A stretch of 64,000 nt of DNA from positions 93,307 through 157,306 of the forward strand of contig CANKYO010000011.1 in assembly GCA_947488175.1 (NCBI GenBank). Direction: 5' to 3'. The notes under the pieces were generated by a model. It had not been told where the DNA came from and did no database searches. It saw nothing but the letters and a program-made list of their open reading frames with translations. Made by a program: the position numbers and the translations under genes. Within the stretch, counting starts at the first letter, position 1; every line of letters starts with the position of its first letter. The DNA comes from an uncultured Paracoccaceae bacterium (GTDB lineage: Bacteria; Pseudomonadota; Alphaproteobacteria; Rhodobacterales; Rhodobacteraceae). Shown here piece after piece: positions 28,459-37,079 of this stretch.

Positions 28459-29145
28459 ATGGCACAACAACCACATGTTCTTGTCGTGGAAGACGAACCC
28501 GCCCAAAGGGAGGTTTTAGCCTATAATCTGGAGGCCGAAGGATTTCGCGTCACCCTCGCCGAAAATGGCGAAGATGGTCTGATTTGCGTGGATGAGGATA
28601 CGCCTGATGTGATCGTTCTGGATTGGATGATGCCGCATCTGTCAGGCATCGAAGTGTGCCGCCGGTTGAAGATCAAGCCAGAAACCCGTGCGATTCCGAT
28701 CATTATGCTGTCGGCGCGTTCAGAAGAGGTTGATAAGGTGCGCGGTCTGGAAACCGGTGCGGATGATTATGTGGTCAAGCCGTATTCTGTCTATGAACTG
28801 ATGGCCCGCGTCCGCGCTCAGCTGCGCCGCGTGCGCCCCGCCACGGTCGGCCAGGTCTTGACCTATGACGACATTGTTCTGGATGCCGAAACCCATCGGG
28901 TCACACGGGGTGACAACCAGCTAAAACTTGGCCCAACTGAGTTTCGGCTGCTGACCACTTTCATGGAAAAACCGGGCCGGGTCTGGTCGCGGGATATGCT
29001 GCTTGATCGGGTCTGGGGCCGCGATATTTACGTCGATACAAGGACGGTCGATGTACATGTGGGGCGGTTGCGCAAGGTGCTGACACAACATGGTGGCAGC
29101 GACCCGGTGCGTACCGTGCGGGGCACCGGATATGCGCTGGGGTAA
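28459..29145 (+). CDS. phoB: Phosphate regulon response regulator PhoB
   Basis: OmpR-family response regulator, 228 residues. The receiver has acidic residues VEDEPAQ and phospho-acceptor Asp in VIVLDWMMPHLSG (~residue 54), then Thr/Lys switch residues. The winged-helix domain shows LGPTEFRLLTTFMEKPGRVWSR and DTRTVDVHVGRLRK. It should bind the Pho box at 23188-23216 and is autoregulated through the operon. It lies five bases after phoU. Confidence 0.95.
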   Translation: MAQQPHVLVVEDEPAQREVLAYNLEAEGFRVTLAENGEDGLICVDEDTPDVIVLDWMMPHLSGIEVCRRLKIKPETRAIPIIMLSARSEEVDKVRGLETGADDYVVKPYSVYELMARVRAQLRRVRPATVGQVLTYDDIVLDAETHRVTRGDNQLKLGPTEFRLLTTFMEKPGRVWSRDMLLDRVWGRDIYVDTRTVDVHVGRLRKVLTQHGGSDPVRTVRGTGYALG

Positions 29146-29171
29146 GGGTGAAACAGCGGCAGCTGCCCCGA

Positions 29172-29396
29172 TCATTCTGCCCCGTCGTTGATGGCGTTCA
29201 CAGCAAGAAATGCCAGCAGAATTCCCAGAACGACATAGCTTGCGTTGATGGACGATGATTTCGCGGCCTCCGATCCCCAGCTATCGGTGGCAGCGGCAGG
29301 TGCCTGTTGCACGTTCCCGTTCAGACCATCGGCCAGGGCGGGGCTTGTGGCGAAGATGACGGCGCTTGCCGCAGCTGCAGTGATCAGTTTACGCAT
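29172..29396 (-). CDS. Small membrane protein with signal peptide
   Basis: 74 residues: a Sec signal (~1-22, cleavage after ALA), an Ala/Gln/Ser-rich linker, and one membrane helix near the C-terminus (INASYVVLGILLAFLAVNAI) ending in an acidic tail. No recognised family; short proteins of this design recur in Roseobacter genomes. It is preceded by GGAAACG as a weak SD and lies between the convergent phoB and the start-distal end of gnd (same strand as gnd, 57 bases apart), so it may be co-transcribed with gnd. Confidence 0.65.
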   Translation of the reverse strand: MRKLITAAAASAVIFATSPALADGLNGNVQQAPAAATDSWGSEAAKSSSINASYVVLGILLAFLAVNAINDGAE

Positions 29397-29453
29397 ATCG
29401 TTTCCTTTCAGTTTTACCGGAACGCTAGCAGACCAACGCCCGGACGCAATTGC

Positions 29454-30854
29454 TCAGTTGCCCCATGGTCCGTGTTGACCGGTGCCACCATCAACTCGTT
29501 CAAACCCATGCGCGCCGAAGAAATCACGCTGACCTTGGATCATGTTTGCCGTGCCCCGTGCCGTGCGCATCGCGTCGAAATAGGCGAGGCCCGATGACAG
29601 GGCGGGCACGGCCAACCCATGCAGCGCCGCCTGTGCCACTACGCGCCGCAACGCATCATGATTGGCTTTCAGCATATCGGCGAATTTGGGCGCGAACATC
29701 AGCGTGCGGTCCGCGTCCTCTACCAGTGCAGTGGCCATGTCATCCAGCATCGCCGACCGGATGATGCAGCCAGCGCGCCAGACCTTGGCGATCTCGGGCA
29801 GGGGCAGCGCCCAGCCAAATGCGTTTGACGCCTTGGCAATCATATCGAACCCTTGGGTGTAGCACAGGATCTTACCGGCGATCAGCGCGCGTTCCAATGT
29901 ATCGGTGGACAGGATGTCATGGGGCAGACGATGGGGGGCGGTGCCGAACAGATCCTCGCCCGACGCGCGCGCATCGCGCTGTGATGACAGGTTGCGGGCC
30001 ACGACCGCAGCCTCGATCGCGGGGATGGGAGCGGCCAGATGCTGCGCCTCGATCACCGTCCAGCGTCCAGTGCCTTTCTGGCCAGCCGCATCCACGATCA
30101 CTTCGAGCATTGGCTTGCCTGTCTTGGGGTCGGTGGCGCCCGCCACCTTGCCGGAGATTTCGATCAGGTATGATTTGAGCGGGCCGTTGTCCCAGCCAGA
30201 AAACGTGTCAGCGATGCTGGCATCATCCATGGCCAGACCATCGCGCATGATGCCGTAAACTTCTGCAATCATTTGCATATCGGCGTATTCGATGCCGTTG
30301 TGGACGGCCTTGACGAAATGCCCGGCGCCTTCTTCGCCCATCCATGTGGCACAGGCCTCGCCTTCATGTTTCGCGGCGATGGCGTTGAGGATATGTGCGA
30401 CCCGATCCCAATGCGCGCGCTTGCCGCCACCCATGATCGACGGGCCGAACCGTGCCCCTTCTTCGCCGCCGGACACGCCGATGCCAAGGAACGGTTTGTC
30501 GCCTGCATCCCGCGCGCGCCGGTTTGTGTCATGGAAATTGGCGTTGCCTGCGTCGATGATCATGTCGTCGTCATCAAGAAGCGGGCGCAGTGCGTCGATC
30601 TGGTCATCGACGGGTTGTCCGGCGGGTACCATCAGGATGATGGCGCGCGGTTTTGCGATGGCATCGACGAGGTCCTGCAGTGTTTCCGTTGCCGTGATAT
30701 GATCCGCCAGATCGCCAGCATTTTTGTGGAAGTCCTGCGTTCTGGCGGTTGTCCTGTTCCAGACGGCAATATCAAATCCGTTATCCGCGATATTCAGCGC
30801 CAGTGCAGCACCCATGGTACCAAGGCCGATCAGGCCAATTTCTGCTTTGCTCAT
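29454..30854 (-). CDS. gnd: 6-phosphogluconate dehydrogenase, decarboxylating
   Basis: Oxidative pentose phosphate pathway enzyme converting 6-phosphogluconate to ribulose-5-phosphate, CO2 and NADPH. 466 residues, the normal length of the long form. NADP fold IGLIGLGTMGAALALN at the start, substrate-binding SGGEEGARFGPSIM and HNGIEYADMQ with catalytic Lys in GHFVKAVHNG, and the C-terminal helical domain with GKPMLEVIVDAAGQKGTGRWT. ATG 30854 gives the standard start; the frame is open upstream to 30929. It is divergent from the ketosynthase operon. Confidence 0.95.
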   Translation of the reverse strand: MSKAEIGLIGLGTMGAALALNIADNGFDIAVWNRTTARTQDFHKNAGDLADHITATETLQDLVDAIAKPRAIILMVPAGQPVDDQIDALRPLLDDDDMIIDAGNANFHDTNRRARDAGDKPFLGIGVSGGEEGARFGPSIMGGGKRAHWDRVAHILNAIAAKHEGEACATWMGEEGAGHFVKAVHNGIEYADMQMIAEVYGIMRDGLAMDDASIADTFSGWDNGPLKSYLIEISGKVAGATDPKTGKPMLEVIVDAAGQKGTGRWTVIEAQHLAAPIPAIEAAVVARNLSSQRDARASGEDLFGTAPHRLPHDILSTDTLERALIAGKILCYTQGFDMIAKASNAFGWALPLPEIAKVWRAGCIIRSAMLDDMATALVEDADRTLMFAPKFADMLKANHDALRRVVAQAALHGLAVPALSSGLAYFDAMRTARGTANMIQGQRDFFGAHGFERVDGGTGQHGPWGN

Positions 30855-30931
30855 GTGGTGGGGTTCCCGGCCTGTTTTGTCATTTGTGGCCCGGTATAGG
30901 GAAAACGGCGCCGGTTGAAAACGGCCCAAGG

Positions 30932-30943
30932 CAGGAAATCCTG
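30932..30943. promoter_or_regulatory. Palindrome, possible operator upstream of the ketosynthase operon
   Basis: CAGGA-AA-TCCTG, a 12-bp perfect dyad in the 160-bp divergent region between gnd and the ketosynthase gene, 72 bases before the latter's ATG. GAAAACGGC occurs twice just upstream (30901-30909 and 30917-30925). Size and symmetry resemble LuxR- or TetR-type sites, but no regulator gene is adjacent. Confidence 0.3.
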
Positions 30944-31014
30944 ACCTTTCGCCCCTTGCAATTTCTCAAAACGTGAGCAATGTTCATGAATGTCCGGAAA
31001 GGAAGACAAACGTC

Positions 31015-31983
31015 ATGAAGGTGTTGGGTATCGGTTCCTATCTGCCACGCGAGGCGAGGCCATCGACGTGGTTTGATGATCGTTTGGGGTTGCCGCCCGG
31101 ACAGGTGGAGAAATTGACCAGTGTACGCAGCCGCCACTGCTGCAGCGATGATGAAAGTCAGATCACGATGGGTGTGGCCGCAGCGGCCAGCGCCGTGGAA
31201 GACGCAGGTGTGCGCCCGGAGGATATCGACCTGATTATTGGGGCGTCTGCGGTCCCATACCAACCCATTCCGGCAACGGCCCCCTTGTATCAGCGTGGTC
31301 TGGGCATCCCTGATGGTGCCGCCTATGCCTTTGACGTCAACAGCACCTGCCTGAGCTTTGTGACGGCGCTCGATGTCTGTGACGGGTTGTTGCGCAGCGG
31401 GCGATATACGCGGGCGCTGATCATCTCGTCCGAGGTCGCATCGCGCGCCTTGCCGTGGGACGAAAGGCCCGAGGTGGCCGGGCTTTTTGGTGACGGCGCC
31501 GCCGCGGTTGTGGTTGAGGCGGGGGACGACTTGTTACAGGTCCGGTTACGCACCTATCCCAGCGTTTACGAGTGCTGCGGCATCGGGGCCGGCGGCACAC
31601 GGTTCGATTTCCGCAGCGAAGCCGAAGCATTTGCCGCCCACAGCCTGTTCGACATGAATGGCAAGGATCTGTTCCGGATCACGACCAAGCATTTCGTACC
31701 CTTCGTCGATGATCTGTTGGCGCAGGCCGGTTGGACCCGTGATACGGTTGATCTGGTGGTGCCGCATCAGGCGAGCCCCATGGCGCTGGCCCGGATGATC
31801 CGCCAATGCGGTTTTGCCGAAAGCAAGGTTGTCGATATCTGCGGGACGGTTGGCAACCAGATTGCAGCCTCGATCCCTTATGGGCTGTGCAGCGCAAAGG
31901 ATCGGCTGAAACGGGGTGACAAGGTTTTGTTGCTGGGCACGTCGGCGGGCGTGTCTTTTGGCGGCGCGGCGTTGGTTTACTGA
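31015..31983 (+). CDS. FabH-like 3-oxoacyl-ACP synthase III family protein
   Basis: Thiolase-fold condensing enzyme, 322 residues. The Cys112-His251-Asn281 triad (contexts NSTCLSF, VPHQAS, GTVGNQIA) is complete and the Cys falls at the same residue number as in E. coli FabH, so it should be catalytically active. The N-terminus MKVLGIGSYLP is normal. Housekeeping fabH usually sits with plsX; here the gene starts a five-gene operon with an SDR, an MBL hydrolase, an adenylating enzyme and an ATP-grasp ligase, so a specialised acyl condensation (OleA-, PQS- or lactone-type) is likely. ATG 31015 is preceded by AAGGAAG; its TGA overlaps the next ATG. Confidence 0.85.
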   Translation: MKVLGIGSYLPREARPSTWFDDRLGLPPGQVEKLTSVRSRHCCSDDESQITMGVAAAASAVEDAGVRPEDIDLIIGASAVPYQPIPATAPLYQRGLGIPDGAAYAFDVNSTCLSFVTALDVCDGLLRSGRYTRALIISSEVASRALPWDERPEVAGLFGDGAAAVVVEAGDDLLQVRLRTYPSVYECCGIGAGGTRFDFRSEAEAFAAHSLFDMNGKDLFRITTKHFVPFVDDLLAQAGWTRDTVDLVVPHQASPMALARMIRQCGFAESKVVDICGTVGNQIAASIPYGLCSAKDRLKRGDKVLLLGTSAGVSFGGAALVY

Positions 31984-32975
31984 TGACGGTTCTGGTGACG
32001 GGTGCGACGGGGTTTCTGGGGTCAGTTCTGACTGCAGCGCTGCATGACCAGGGTGCGGACGTGATCGCGACAGGGCGAGATCAGTCGGCGCTTGACCGGT
32101 TGGCAGCGCGCGGGATCAGAACCGTGCCGATTGATCTGTCCCATCCGGTGCCGCAGTGCGATGCCGACCGGGTTGGTTCGCTTGATGCCGTTGTGCATTG
32201 TGCCGGACTGTCATCGCCCTGGGGCAGTCGCGCACAGTTCACGGCTGGCAATGTGGATGCCACCCGGCATGTTGCCGATCTGGCGGAGCGGGCGGGTGCG
32301 GGTCGTTTCGTGATGATCTCGACCGCCAGCGTCTATTTCCGTTTTGCCGATCAGGACCGGTTGGCAGAAACGCAGGTGCTGCCACCGCCGGTGAATGGCT
32401 ATGCGCTGACCAAGCAACTGGCCGAGCAGGACGTACTGCGCCGTCCGCCGCTTTCACCGGTGGTGATCCGTCCGCGCGGCATCTATGGCGCAGGGGATAC
32501 CGCCCTCTTGCCGCGTTTGCTGCGGGTTGCCGCCAAGCGCCCGCTTCCCCGGTTTGCGCAGGATGGCGCCACTGATATTACACATGTCGATGATGTTGTC
32601 GCGGCGATTATCAAGGCGCTGGAGGCCGGGCCTGAGTTGTCGGGTCAGATAATCAACATCACAGGCGGAGAGGGGATTGCCTTGCCAGACATCATTAAGG
32701 CCGCATGCGCCGCTACTGGGGTGCCGCTGCGTTGGCGAAGGTTGCCCTTTGGCCCTGTACTGTCCGCCGTGCGCGCCGTGGAAGCGGGGGCGAAACTGCT
32801 GCCAGGCCGCCCCGAACCACCGGTGACGGCCTATAGCCTTGGCATCCTGCGCTATCGCCAGACCCTTGATATCACCAAGGCCGCGACATTGCTGGGCTGG
32901 ACCCCGCAAGTGTCGTTCGAGGATGGCTTGCGCCGCACATTCAAGGACGGGGCGATGCGCCCCGGCGTGTTATGA
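31983..32975 (+). CDS. Extended SDR-family NAD(P)-dependent epimerase/dehydratase-like enzyme
   Basis: 330-residue Rossmann-fold oxidoreductase. The nucleotide motif GATGFLG is at residues 7-13, the substrate-side active site has MISTASVYF and YALTK (Tyr140, Lys144), followed by VIRPRGIYGAGDT, typical of extended SDRs acting on 3-hydroxy or 3-oxo groups (3-beta-HSD/OleD-like). It most simply reduces the 3-oxo product of the preceding ketosynthase, but that is inference from order. Start and stop overlap both neighbours (TGATG at 31981-31985, ATGA at 32972-32975), showing a tightly coupled operon. Confidence 0.85.
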   Translation: MTVLVTGATGFLGSVLTAALHDQGADVIATGRDQSALDRLAARGIRTVPIDLSHPVPQCDADRVGSLDAVVHCAGLSSPWGSRAQFTAGNVDATRHVADLAERAGAGRFVMISTASVYFRFADQDRLAETQVLPPPVNGYALTKQLAEQDVLRRPPLSPVVIRPRGIYGAGDTALLPRLLRVAAKRPLPRFAQDGATDITHVDDVVAAIIKALEAGPELSGQIINITGGEGIALPDIIKAACAATGVPLRWRRLPFGPVLSAVRAVEAGAKLLPGRPEPPVTAYSLGILRYRQTLDITKAATLLGWTPQVSFEDGLRRTFKDGAMRPGVL

Positions 32976-33769
32976 TCCGGCCCGTTTTCGGCAACACCGC
33001 CACCGTCCGGACACGGCGTGGTTTCGTGCTGCGCGGCGGCGGCTGGGCCGGAGTGCGTCTGCGCGTGCGGTGCGGGCTGATCAATCACCCGAAATGGGGT
33101 CCGGTCCTGATCGATGCAGGCTATGGACCTCGCGCATCGCAGGGGCCGGGGCGGTCATGGCCGCTGCGGGCCTATGCGCGGATGGTGGGCATGAAACTCA
33201 ACCCGTTGGAAAGTCCGCTGGCAATGCTGGCCGATCACGGGTTTCTGCCAGAGGATGTGAAGCTGGTCTTGCTGACCCATCTGCATGCCGATCACGTGTC
33301 CTATCTGCGCGACCTGCCAGAGGCGCGTTTTGTCGTGGACACGCAGGTCACCGGACCATTGCGGCACGGGGTGTTCCCGGAGTTGCTGCCGGATGATTTT
33401 GTGGCGCGCTGCGTGAATATCACCGATCACGCCACCGCCGATTTGCCATTCGGCATGGGGCAGGGGTTTGATGTGCTGGGCGATGGGTCCGCCCTTGCCG
33501 TGCCGTTGCCGGGTCACCTGAAGGGTCATTACGGTCTCTGTTTTCCCGGCGACACGCCGCTGCTTTATGCCGCCGATGTGCAATGGATGCGCGATGCGGT
33601 GGTGCAGGACCGGGTGCCGGGGTTTCCGGCGTCACTGGTCGCTGACGATGCGAAGGCAGCCATGGAAAGCATCGCCTTCGCGCGCCGCTTTGTCCGCGAA
33701 GGGGGCGATCTGGTGCTGTGCCACGACCCGGCGACAACGCCCTACGACTGGACCCCAAGCGATGTTTGA
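32972..33769 (+). CDS. MBL-fold metallo-hydrolase
   Basis: 265-residue metallo-beta-lactamase-fold enzyme. The metal motif HxHxDH is complete (His103, His105, Asp107, His108 in THLHADH); the later ligands are plausible in PLPGHLKGHYG (His), LLYAADVQW (Asp) and LVLCHDP (His). The layout resembles the AHL-lactonase/glyoxalase II branch, so ester, lactone or thioester hydrolysis is the likely chemistry. It may release an acyl intermediate made by the neighbouring ketosynthase and SDR. Its TGA lies eight bases inside the next gene. Confidence 0.82.
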   Translation: MIRPVFGNTATVRTRRGFVLRGGGWAGVRLRVRCGLINHPKWGPVLIDAGYGPRASQGPGRSWPLRAYARMVGMKLNPLESPLAMLADHGFLPEDVKLVLLTHLHADHVSYLRDLPEARFVVDTQVTGPLRHGVFPELLPDDFVARCVNITDHATADLPFGMGQGFDVLGDGSALAVPLPGHLKGHYGLCFPGDTPLLYAADVQWMRDAVVQDRVPGFPASLVADDAKAAMESIAFARRFVREGGDLVLCHDPATTPYDWTPSDV

Positions 33770-34976
33770 CCTGCGGCACGCAGCACTCGCCTATTGGCGG
33801 GCGCGGCGGATCACGACAGCGCAGCAGTTGCAAGCGGTCCATGAACGGCGGTTGCAGCACTGGCTGCGCCACGATGTCCCGCGCGTGCGGCGCTATGCGG
33901 GATTTTCAGGCACGCTCTCCGATCTGCCGATTGTGGACAAGGCGACCCTGATGGCCGATTTCGCGGCGTTCAATACCGCCGGTATAACCGCCGAAATGGG
34001 CTGGACCGCTTTTGCCGGGAACCGGATGGTGGGCGACCATGTTGTTGGTGCCAGCACCGGCACCAGCGGCAATCGCGGGTTGTTCGTGATTTCGCAGGCA
34101 GAGCGGTTTCGCTGGCTGGGCACCATTCTGGCCAAGGCGCTTCCCGGGTTCTGGCGCGACCAGCATCGCGTGGCGATCCTGCTGCCGCTGAACACGCCGC
34201 TTTATGACAGCGCGAACAGGCTGCGGCGGTTGTCCTTGAAATTCTTCGATCTGACAGGGGATTGGGCGGCGGGATTACAGGGCTTTGATCCGACAGTGAT
34301 TATCGCGCCCCCCAAGATCCTGCGCAATCTGGCAGAGCAGCAGATGCCACTGACGCCGCGCAAGATTTATGCCGGGGCCGAACAACTTGACCCATTGGAC
34401 CGGGCAGTGATCGAAGCGCATTTTGGCGTGACCCTCGGCCAGATCTACATGGCGACCGAAGGGCTGTTCGCCGTCTCCTGCGCCCGTGGCACGCTGCATC
34501 TGTGTCAGGATACGATGCATTTCGAACTGCCCCCGGTCGGCGACGGTGACCTGCGCGAGGTGATCATCAGCGATTTCAGCCGACCGGTACAGATCATGGC
34601 GCGTTACCGGATGAACGATCTGATCCGGCTCGCCCCCGATTGCCCCTGTGGATCGCCGCTGCAGCCACTGGCAGAGGTCGTGGGGCGGATGGATGATTGC
34701 TTTGTCCTTGGGCCGGACAAGGTCATGCTGACGCCCGATGTGATCCGCAACGCGGTCGTGGACAGCGACCGGCGGATCACCGATTTTCGTGTGGTGCAAA
34801 CCGGGGATGGCACCGTCAGTCTGCAAGTGCCGGTCGGGATGGAGGCGGCATCGACCGCATTGCAGAAGCTGTTTCAGAACAAAGGCTTGAATATCACGAT
34901 CCAGCCCGATCACACGCCGATCACCCTGCGGACCGACCGCAAACTGCGCCGTGTCGAAAACCGCCATGCGCGATGA
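33762..34976 (+). CDS. CapK/F390-synthetase-like adenylate-forming enzyme
   Basis: 404-residue member of the PaaK/CapK/coenzyme F390 synthetase group of adenylating enzymes. The phosphate-binding P loop appears as GASTGTSGNRG, the A5-type motif as GQIYMATEG, and the hinge region in ARYRMNDLIRL and EVVGRMDD. A CxC-type knot (APDCPCG) is present, as in F390 synthetase relatives. It should activate a carboxylate as acyl-AMP. ATG 33762 overlaps the MBL stop by eight bases; the frame is open further upstream within the MBL gene (to 33567), but that part is an out-of-frame shadow. The substrate is unknown, probably an acyl chain from the same operon. Confidence 0.78.
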   Translation: MFDLRHAALAYWRARRITTAQQLQAVHERRLQHWLRHDVPRVRRYAGFSGTLSDLPIVDKATLMADFAAFNTAGITAEMGWTAFAGNRMVGDHVVGASTGTSGNRGLFVISQAERFRWLGTILAKALPGFWRDQHRVAILLPLNTPLYDSANRLRRLSLKFFDLTGDWAAGLQGFDPTVIIAPPKILRNLAEQQMPLTPRKIYAGAEQLDPLDRAVIEAHFGVTLGQIYMATEGLFAVSCARGTLHLCQDTMHFELPPVGDGDLREVIISDFSRPVQIMARYRMNDLIRLAPDCPCGSPLQPLAEVVGRMDDCFVLGPDKVMLTPDVIRNAVVDSDRRITDFRVVQTGDGTVSLQVPVGMEAASTALQKLFQNKGLNITIQPDHTPITLRTDRKLRRVENRHAR

Positions 34977-36102
34977 ACGTGTCCTGATCACAGGTGCGCG
35001 CGCGCCTGCCGCACTGCATCTGGCGCGGCTGCTGCACGGGGCTGGCTGTTTCGTGGCCCTTGGCGACAGTCTGCGCGCGGCTGTCAGCTTTGCCTCCACC
35101 GCCTGCGATGCGGTCGTCGTACTGCCCTCCGCCACCGGCGGTGCTGCGGCCTATGGAGATGCGCTGGCGCAGGCGATCACGCAGCACCGGATCACCCATG
35201 TCGTGCCCACCTGTGAAGAGGTGTTTCACCTTGCCGGGGTCTGGGGCACGCGGGATATGGGCGCGCGGCTGTTCGCCCCCGGTCTTGATCGACTGGCACA
35301 GGTTCACAACAAATGGCAGTTCATCGAAATTGCACGCGGTCTGGGCCTGCCGGTGCCCGAAACGCGGCTGTTGCAGAGCGCCGATGATCTGGCCGCAGTG
35401 CAGGACCGGTCCACATCGCTTGTGTTCAAGCCGGTCTGGTCGCGGTTCGGAACCGATGTGCAAATCTGCCCGAAAACCCCAAAACTGACACCCAGCGCCC
35501 GGTTCCCCTGGGTCGCACAGGACCACGTCCCGGGCACCTTGGTCAGCGCCTATGCGGTGGCCCACCGGGGCCGGGTGACGGCGCTGGCGGCCTATCATCC
35601 GCTTTATCGGGCCGGGCAGGGTGCCGGCACCGCCTTTGCCCCGGTCAGCGATCCGGCCATCGCGGATTTCATCGCGCGCTTTGTCGCCGGCACCGAATGG
35701 ACCGGCCAAATCTCCTTTGATTTCATCAAGGATGGCGCGGCGTTGATGGCCATCGAATGCAATCCGCGCGCGACCAGCGGCATCCATCTCTTTACCGAAC
35801 CCCACAGCTTTGCCGGGGCGTTTTTTGGCGGTGGCGCGGTGAGACCGGACGCCAGCGGTCTGCATGCGGTGAAACTGGCGATGATGATCTATGGCTGGTG
35901 GCCCGCCCTGCGCAGCGGAACCTTTGGCCGGTATCTGCAGGACCTGCGGTCGGTCAATGATGTGATGGTCTGGCCTGGCGATGTGGCACCACGCCGTCAG
36001 CAATGGCGGGTTGTCGCGGAAATCGCGCGGATCGCCCTGCGGCGGCGGGTCAGCCTGCAAACGGCGGCGACCGACGACATTGAATGGAACGGGCCTGACT
36101 AA
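34966..36102 (+). CDS. ATP-grasp family carboxylate-amine ligase-like protein
   Basis: 378-residue ATP-grasp protein. An N-terminal pre-ATP-grasp Rossmann-like domain (VLITGARAPAALHLARLL), then central ATP-binding Lys in LVFKPVW, adenine-side VAQDHVPG, and the Mg-binding end ISFDFIKDGAALMAIECNPR with TSGIHLF. This looks like the CPSase/BC-type grasp. It would ligate a carboxylate, via acyl phosphate, to an amine. Ter-linked biosynthetic modules commonly contain an ATP-grasp enzyme, so this could be that component although it lies on the opposite strand. It overlaps the preceding gene by 11 bases; GTG 34951 is an alternative start. Its stop overlaps the convergent Rieske stop (36099-36102). 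Confidence 0.8.
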   Translation: MRDERVLITGARAPAALHLARLLHGAGCFVALGDSLRAAVSFASTACDAVVVLPSATGGAAAYGDALAQAITQHRITHVVPTCEEVFHLAGVWGTRDMGARLFAPGLDRLAQVHNKWQFIEIARGLGLPVPETRLLQSADDLAAVQDRSTSLVFKPVWSRFGTDVQICPKTPKLTPSARFPWVAQDHVPGTLVSAYAVAHRGRVTALAAYHPLYRAGQGAGTAFAPVSDPAIADFIARFVAGTEWTGQISFDFIKDGAALMAIECNPRATSGIHLFTEPHSFAGAFFGGGAVRPDASGLHAVKLAMMIYGWWPALRSGTFGRYLQDLRSVNDVMVWPGDVAPRRQQWRVVAEIARIALRRRVSLQTAATDDIEWNGPD

Positions 36103-37079
36103 AGCTCCATCTCGATATGGCGTGGGGTATCGGCGGCACGGGGCAATTCGCCATTGATGATACGCGCAATATCCTCGCGCAGAAAATCAAGCGGGCCGAT
36201 GACCGGTTTGACCTTTGGATCATCAGGTTTGTTATCCAACGCGGATTTCAGGATCTGCCGGTCCTGATGCATCCCGATGTGCAGGAATGGTTTAAACAGC
36301 CAGCCCTTGATATGCCCCAACCCGCCATTGCGCGGCCCCACACTGAACCCGATCCCGTCAACCAGCCCCGGCCTGCTTTGGCGCAGATGAAACGCAGCAC
36401 CCAGCGTGATGCCCTTGTCGCTCCAGTATTCCAGCTCCACGATGCCGGGATAGCGGAAGCGGCCGATGGTTTCGGTCCGCGTCCCCTCAAGCAGTTTGGT
36501 GACAATACCCTGCTGCTGATCCTCGCCAGTATAACACGCCTCGACCCAGCCGGGGCCGCCTGTGACTGCGACCTGCACGGTAAAGCGTTTGTCGTTCAAA
36601 CCACGCAAAAATCCCTTGTGGATATAATGCGTGTGGGTCGCATCAAGGATGTTTTCAGCCGTGTCCAGCAGGGTCGAATTGCTGTGATTGGTGGCGTGGT
36701 GGATGATGATATCACCCTCAGCAACCGGGTGCGTGTGTGGCGGGCCATCGGGCTGGCCATCGGCGATAAAGACAACACCGTCCGCCTCCGTCGCTGCATA
36801 GGATTTCACCCGGATCGTGGGCAGATCACCGATATGCCCGGGGATTTTCCGGCAAATCCCCTGCTGCCCGAATTCCCAGCCATGGTAAGGGCAGGCGATG
36901 GCATCACCCGTCACCCACCCCTCTGACAAAGGCGCAAACCGGTGCGGGCATCGGTCCAGCATCGCCTGCACGCCCTGACTTGTGCGAAACAGGACAACAG
37001 GCTGATCGTTGAGCCAGATCTTGACCGGTTTGCGGCGGATTTTGCGGGCAAGCGCCACAGCGACCCATGTTGATTTCAT
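36099..37079 (-). CDS. Rieske [2Fe-2S] non-heme iron oxygenase
   Basis: 326-residue oxygenase alpha-type subunit. The Rieske cluster ligands are C44-x-H46 and C63-x2-H66 (CPHR, CPYHGW). The mononuclear iron site follows as ENILDATHTHYIH with Asp146, His149 and His154, typical of vanillate demethylase/Tsa-type enzymes, so hydroxylation or O-/N-dealkylation is expected. No reductase is encoded nearby. It is the last gene of the ter operon: its ATG overlaps the GNAT-like gene's stop as ATGA (37076-37079). I do not know of a Rieske enzyme in standard Ter operons, so this is a notable member. Confidence 0.85.
   Translation of the reverse strand: MKSTWVAVALARKIRRKPVKIWLNDQPVVLFRTSQGVQAMLDRCPHRFAPLSEGWVTGDAIACPYHGWEFGQQGICRKIPGHIGDLPTIRVKSYAATEADGVVFIADGQPDGPPHTHPVAEGDIIIHHATNHSNSTLLDTAENILDATHTHYIHKGFLRGLNDKRFTVQVAVTGGPGWVEACYTGEDQQQGIVTKLLEGTRTETIGRFRYPGIVELEYWSDKGITLGAAFHLRQSRPGLVDGIGFSVGPRNGGLGHIKGWLFKPFLHIGMHQDRQILKSALDNKPDDPKVKPVIGPLDFLREDIARIINGELPRAADTPRHIEMEL

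Noticed and set aside
33567..33761. N-terminal extension of the CapK-like protein into the MBL gene
   Set aside because: The sequence is Arg-rich, out of frame with the MBL gene and unlike PaaK/CapK proteins; ATG 33762 fits better.
34275..36060. Long minus-strand open frames (286 and 379 codons) opposite the CapK-like and ATP-grasp genes
   Set aside because: They read as Gly/Arg/His/Gln-rich, without domains, while the plus-strand frames show full family motifs; high GC content creates such antisense frames.
36117..36926. 269-codon plus-strand frame opposite the Rieske gene
   Set aside because: The minus strand has intact Rieske and iron-site motifs; the plus frame has no domain.
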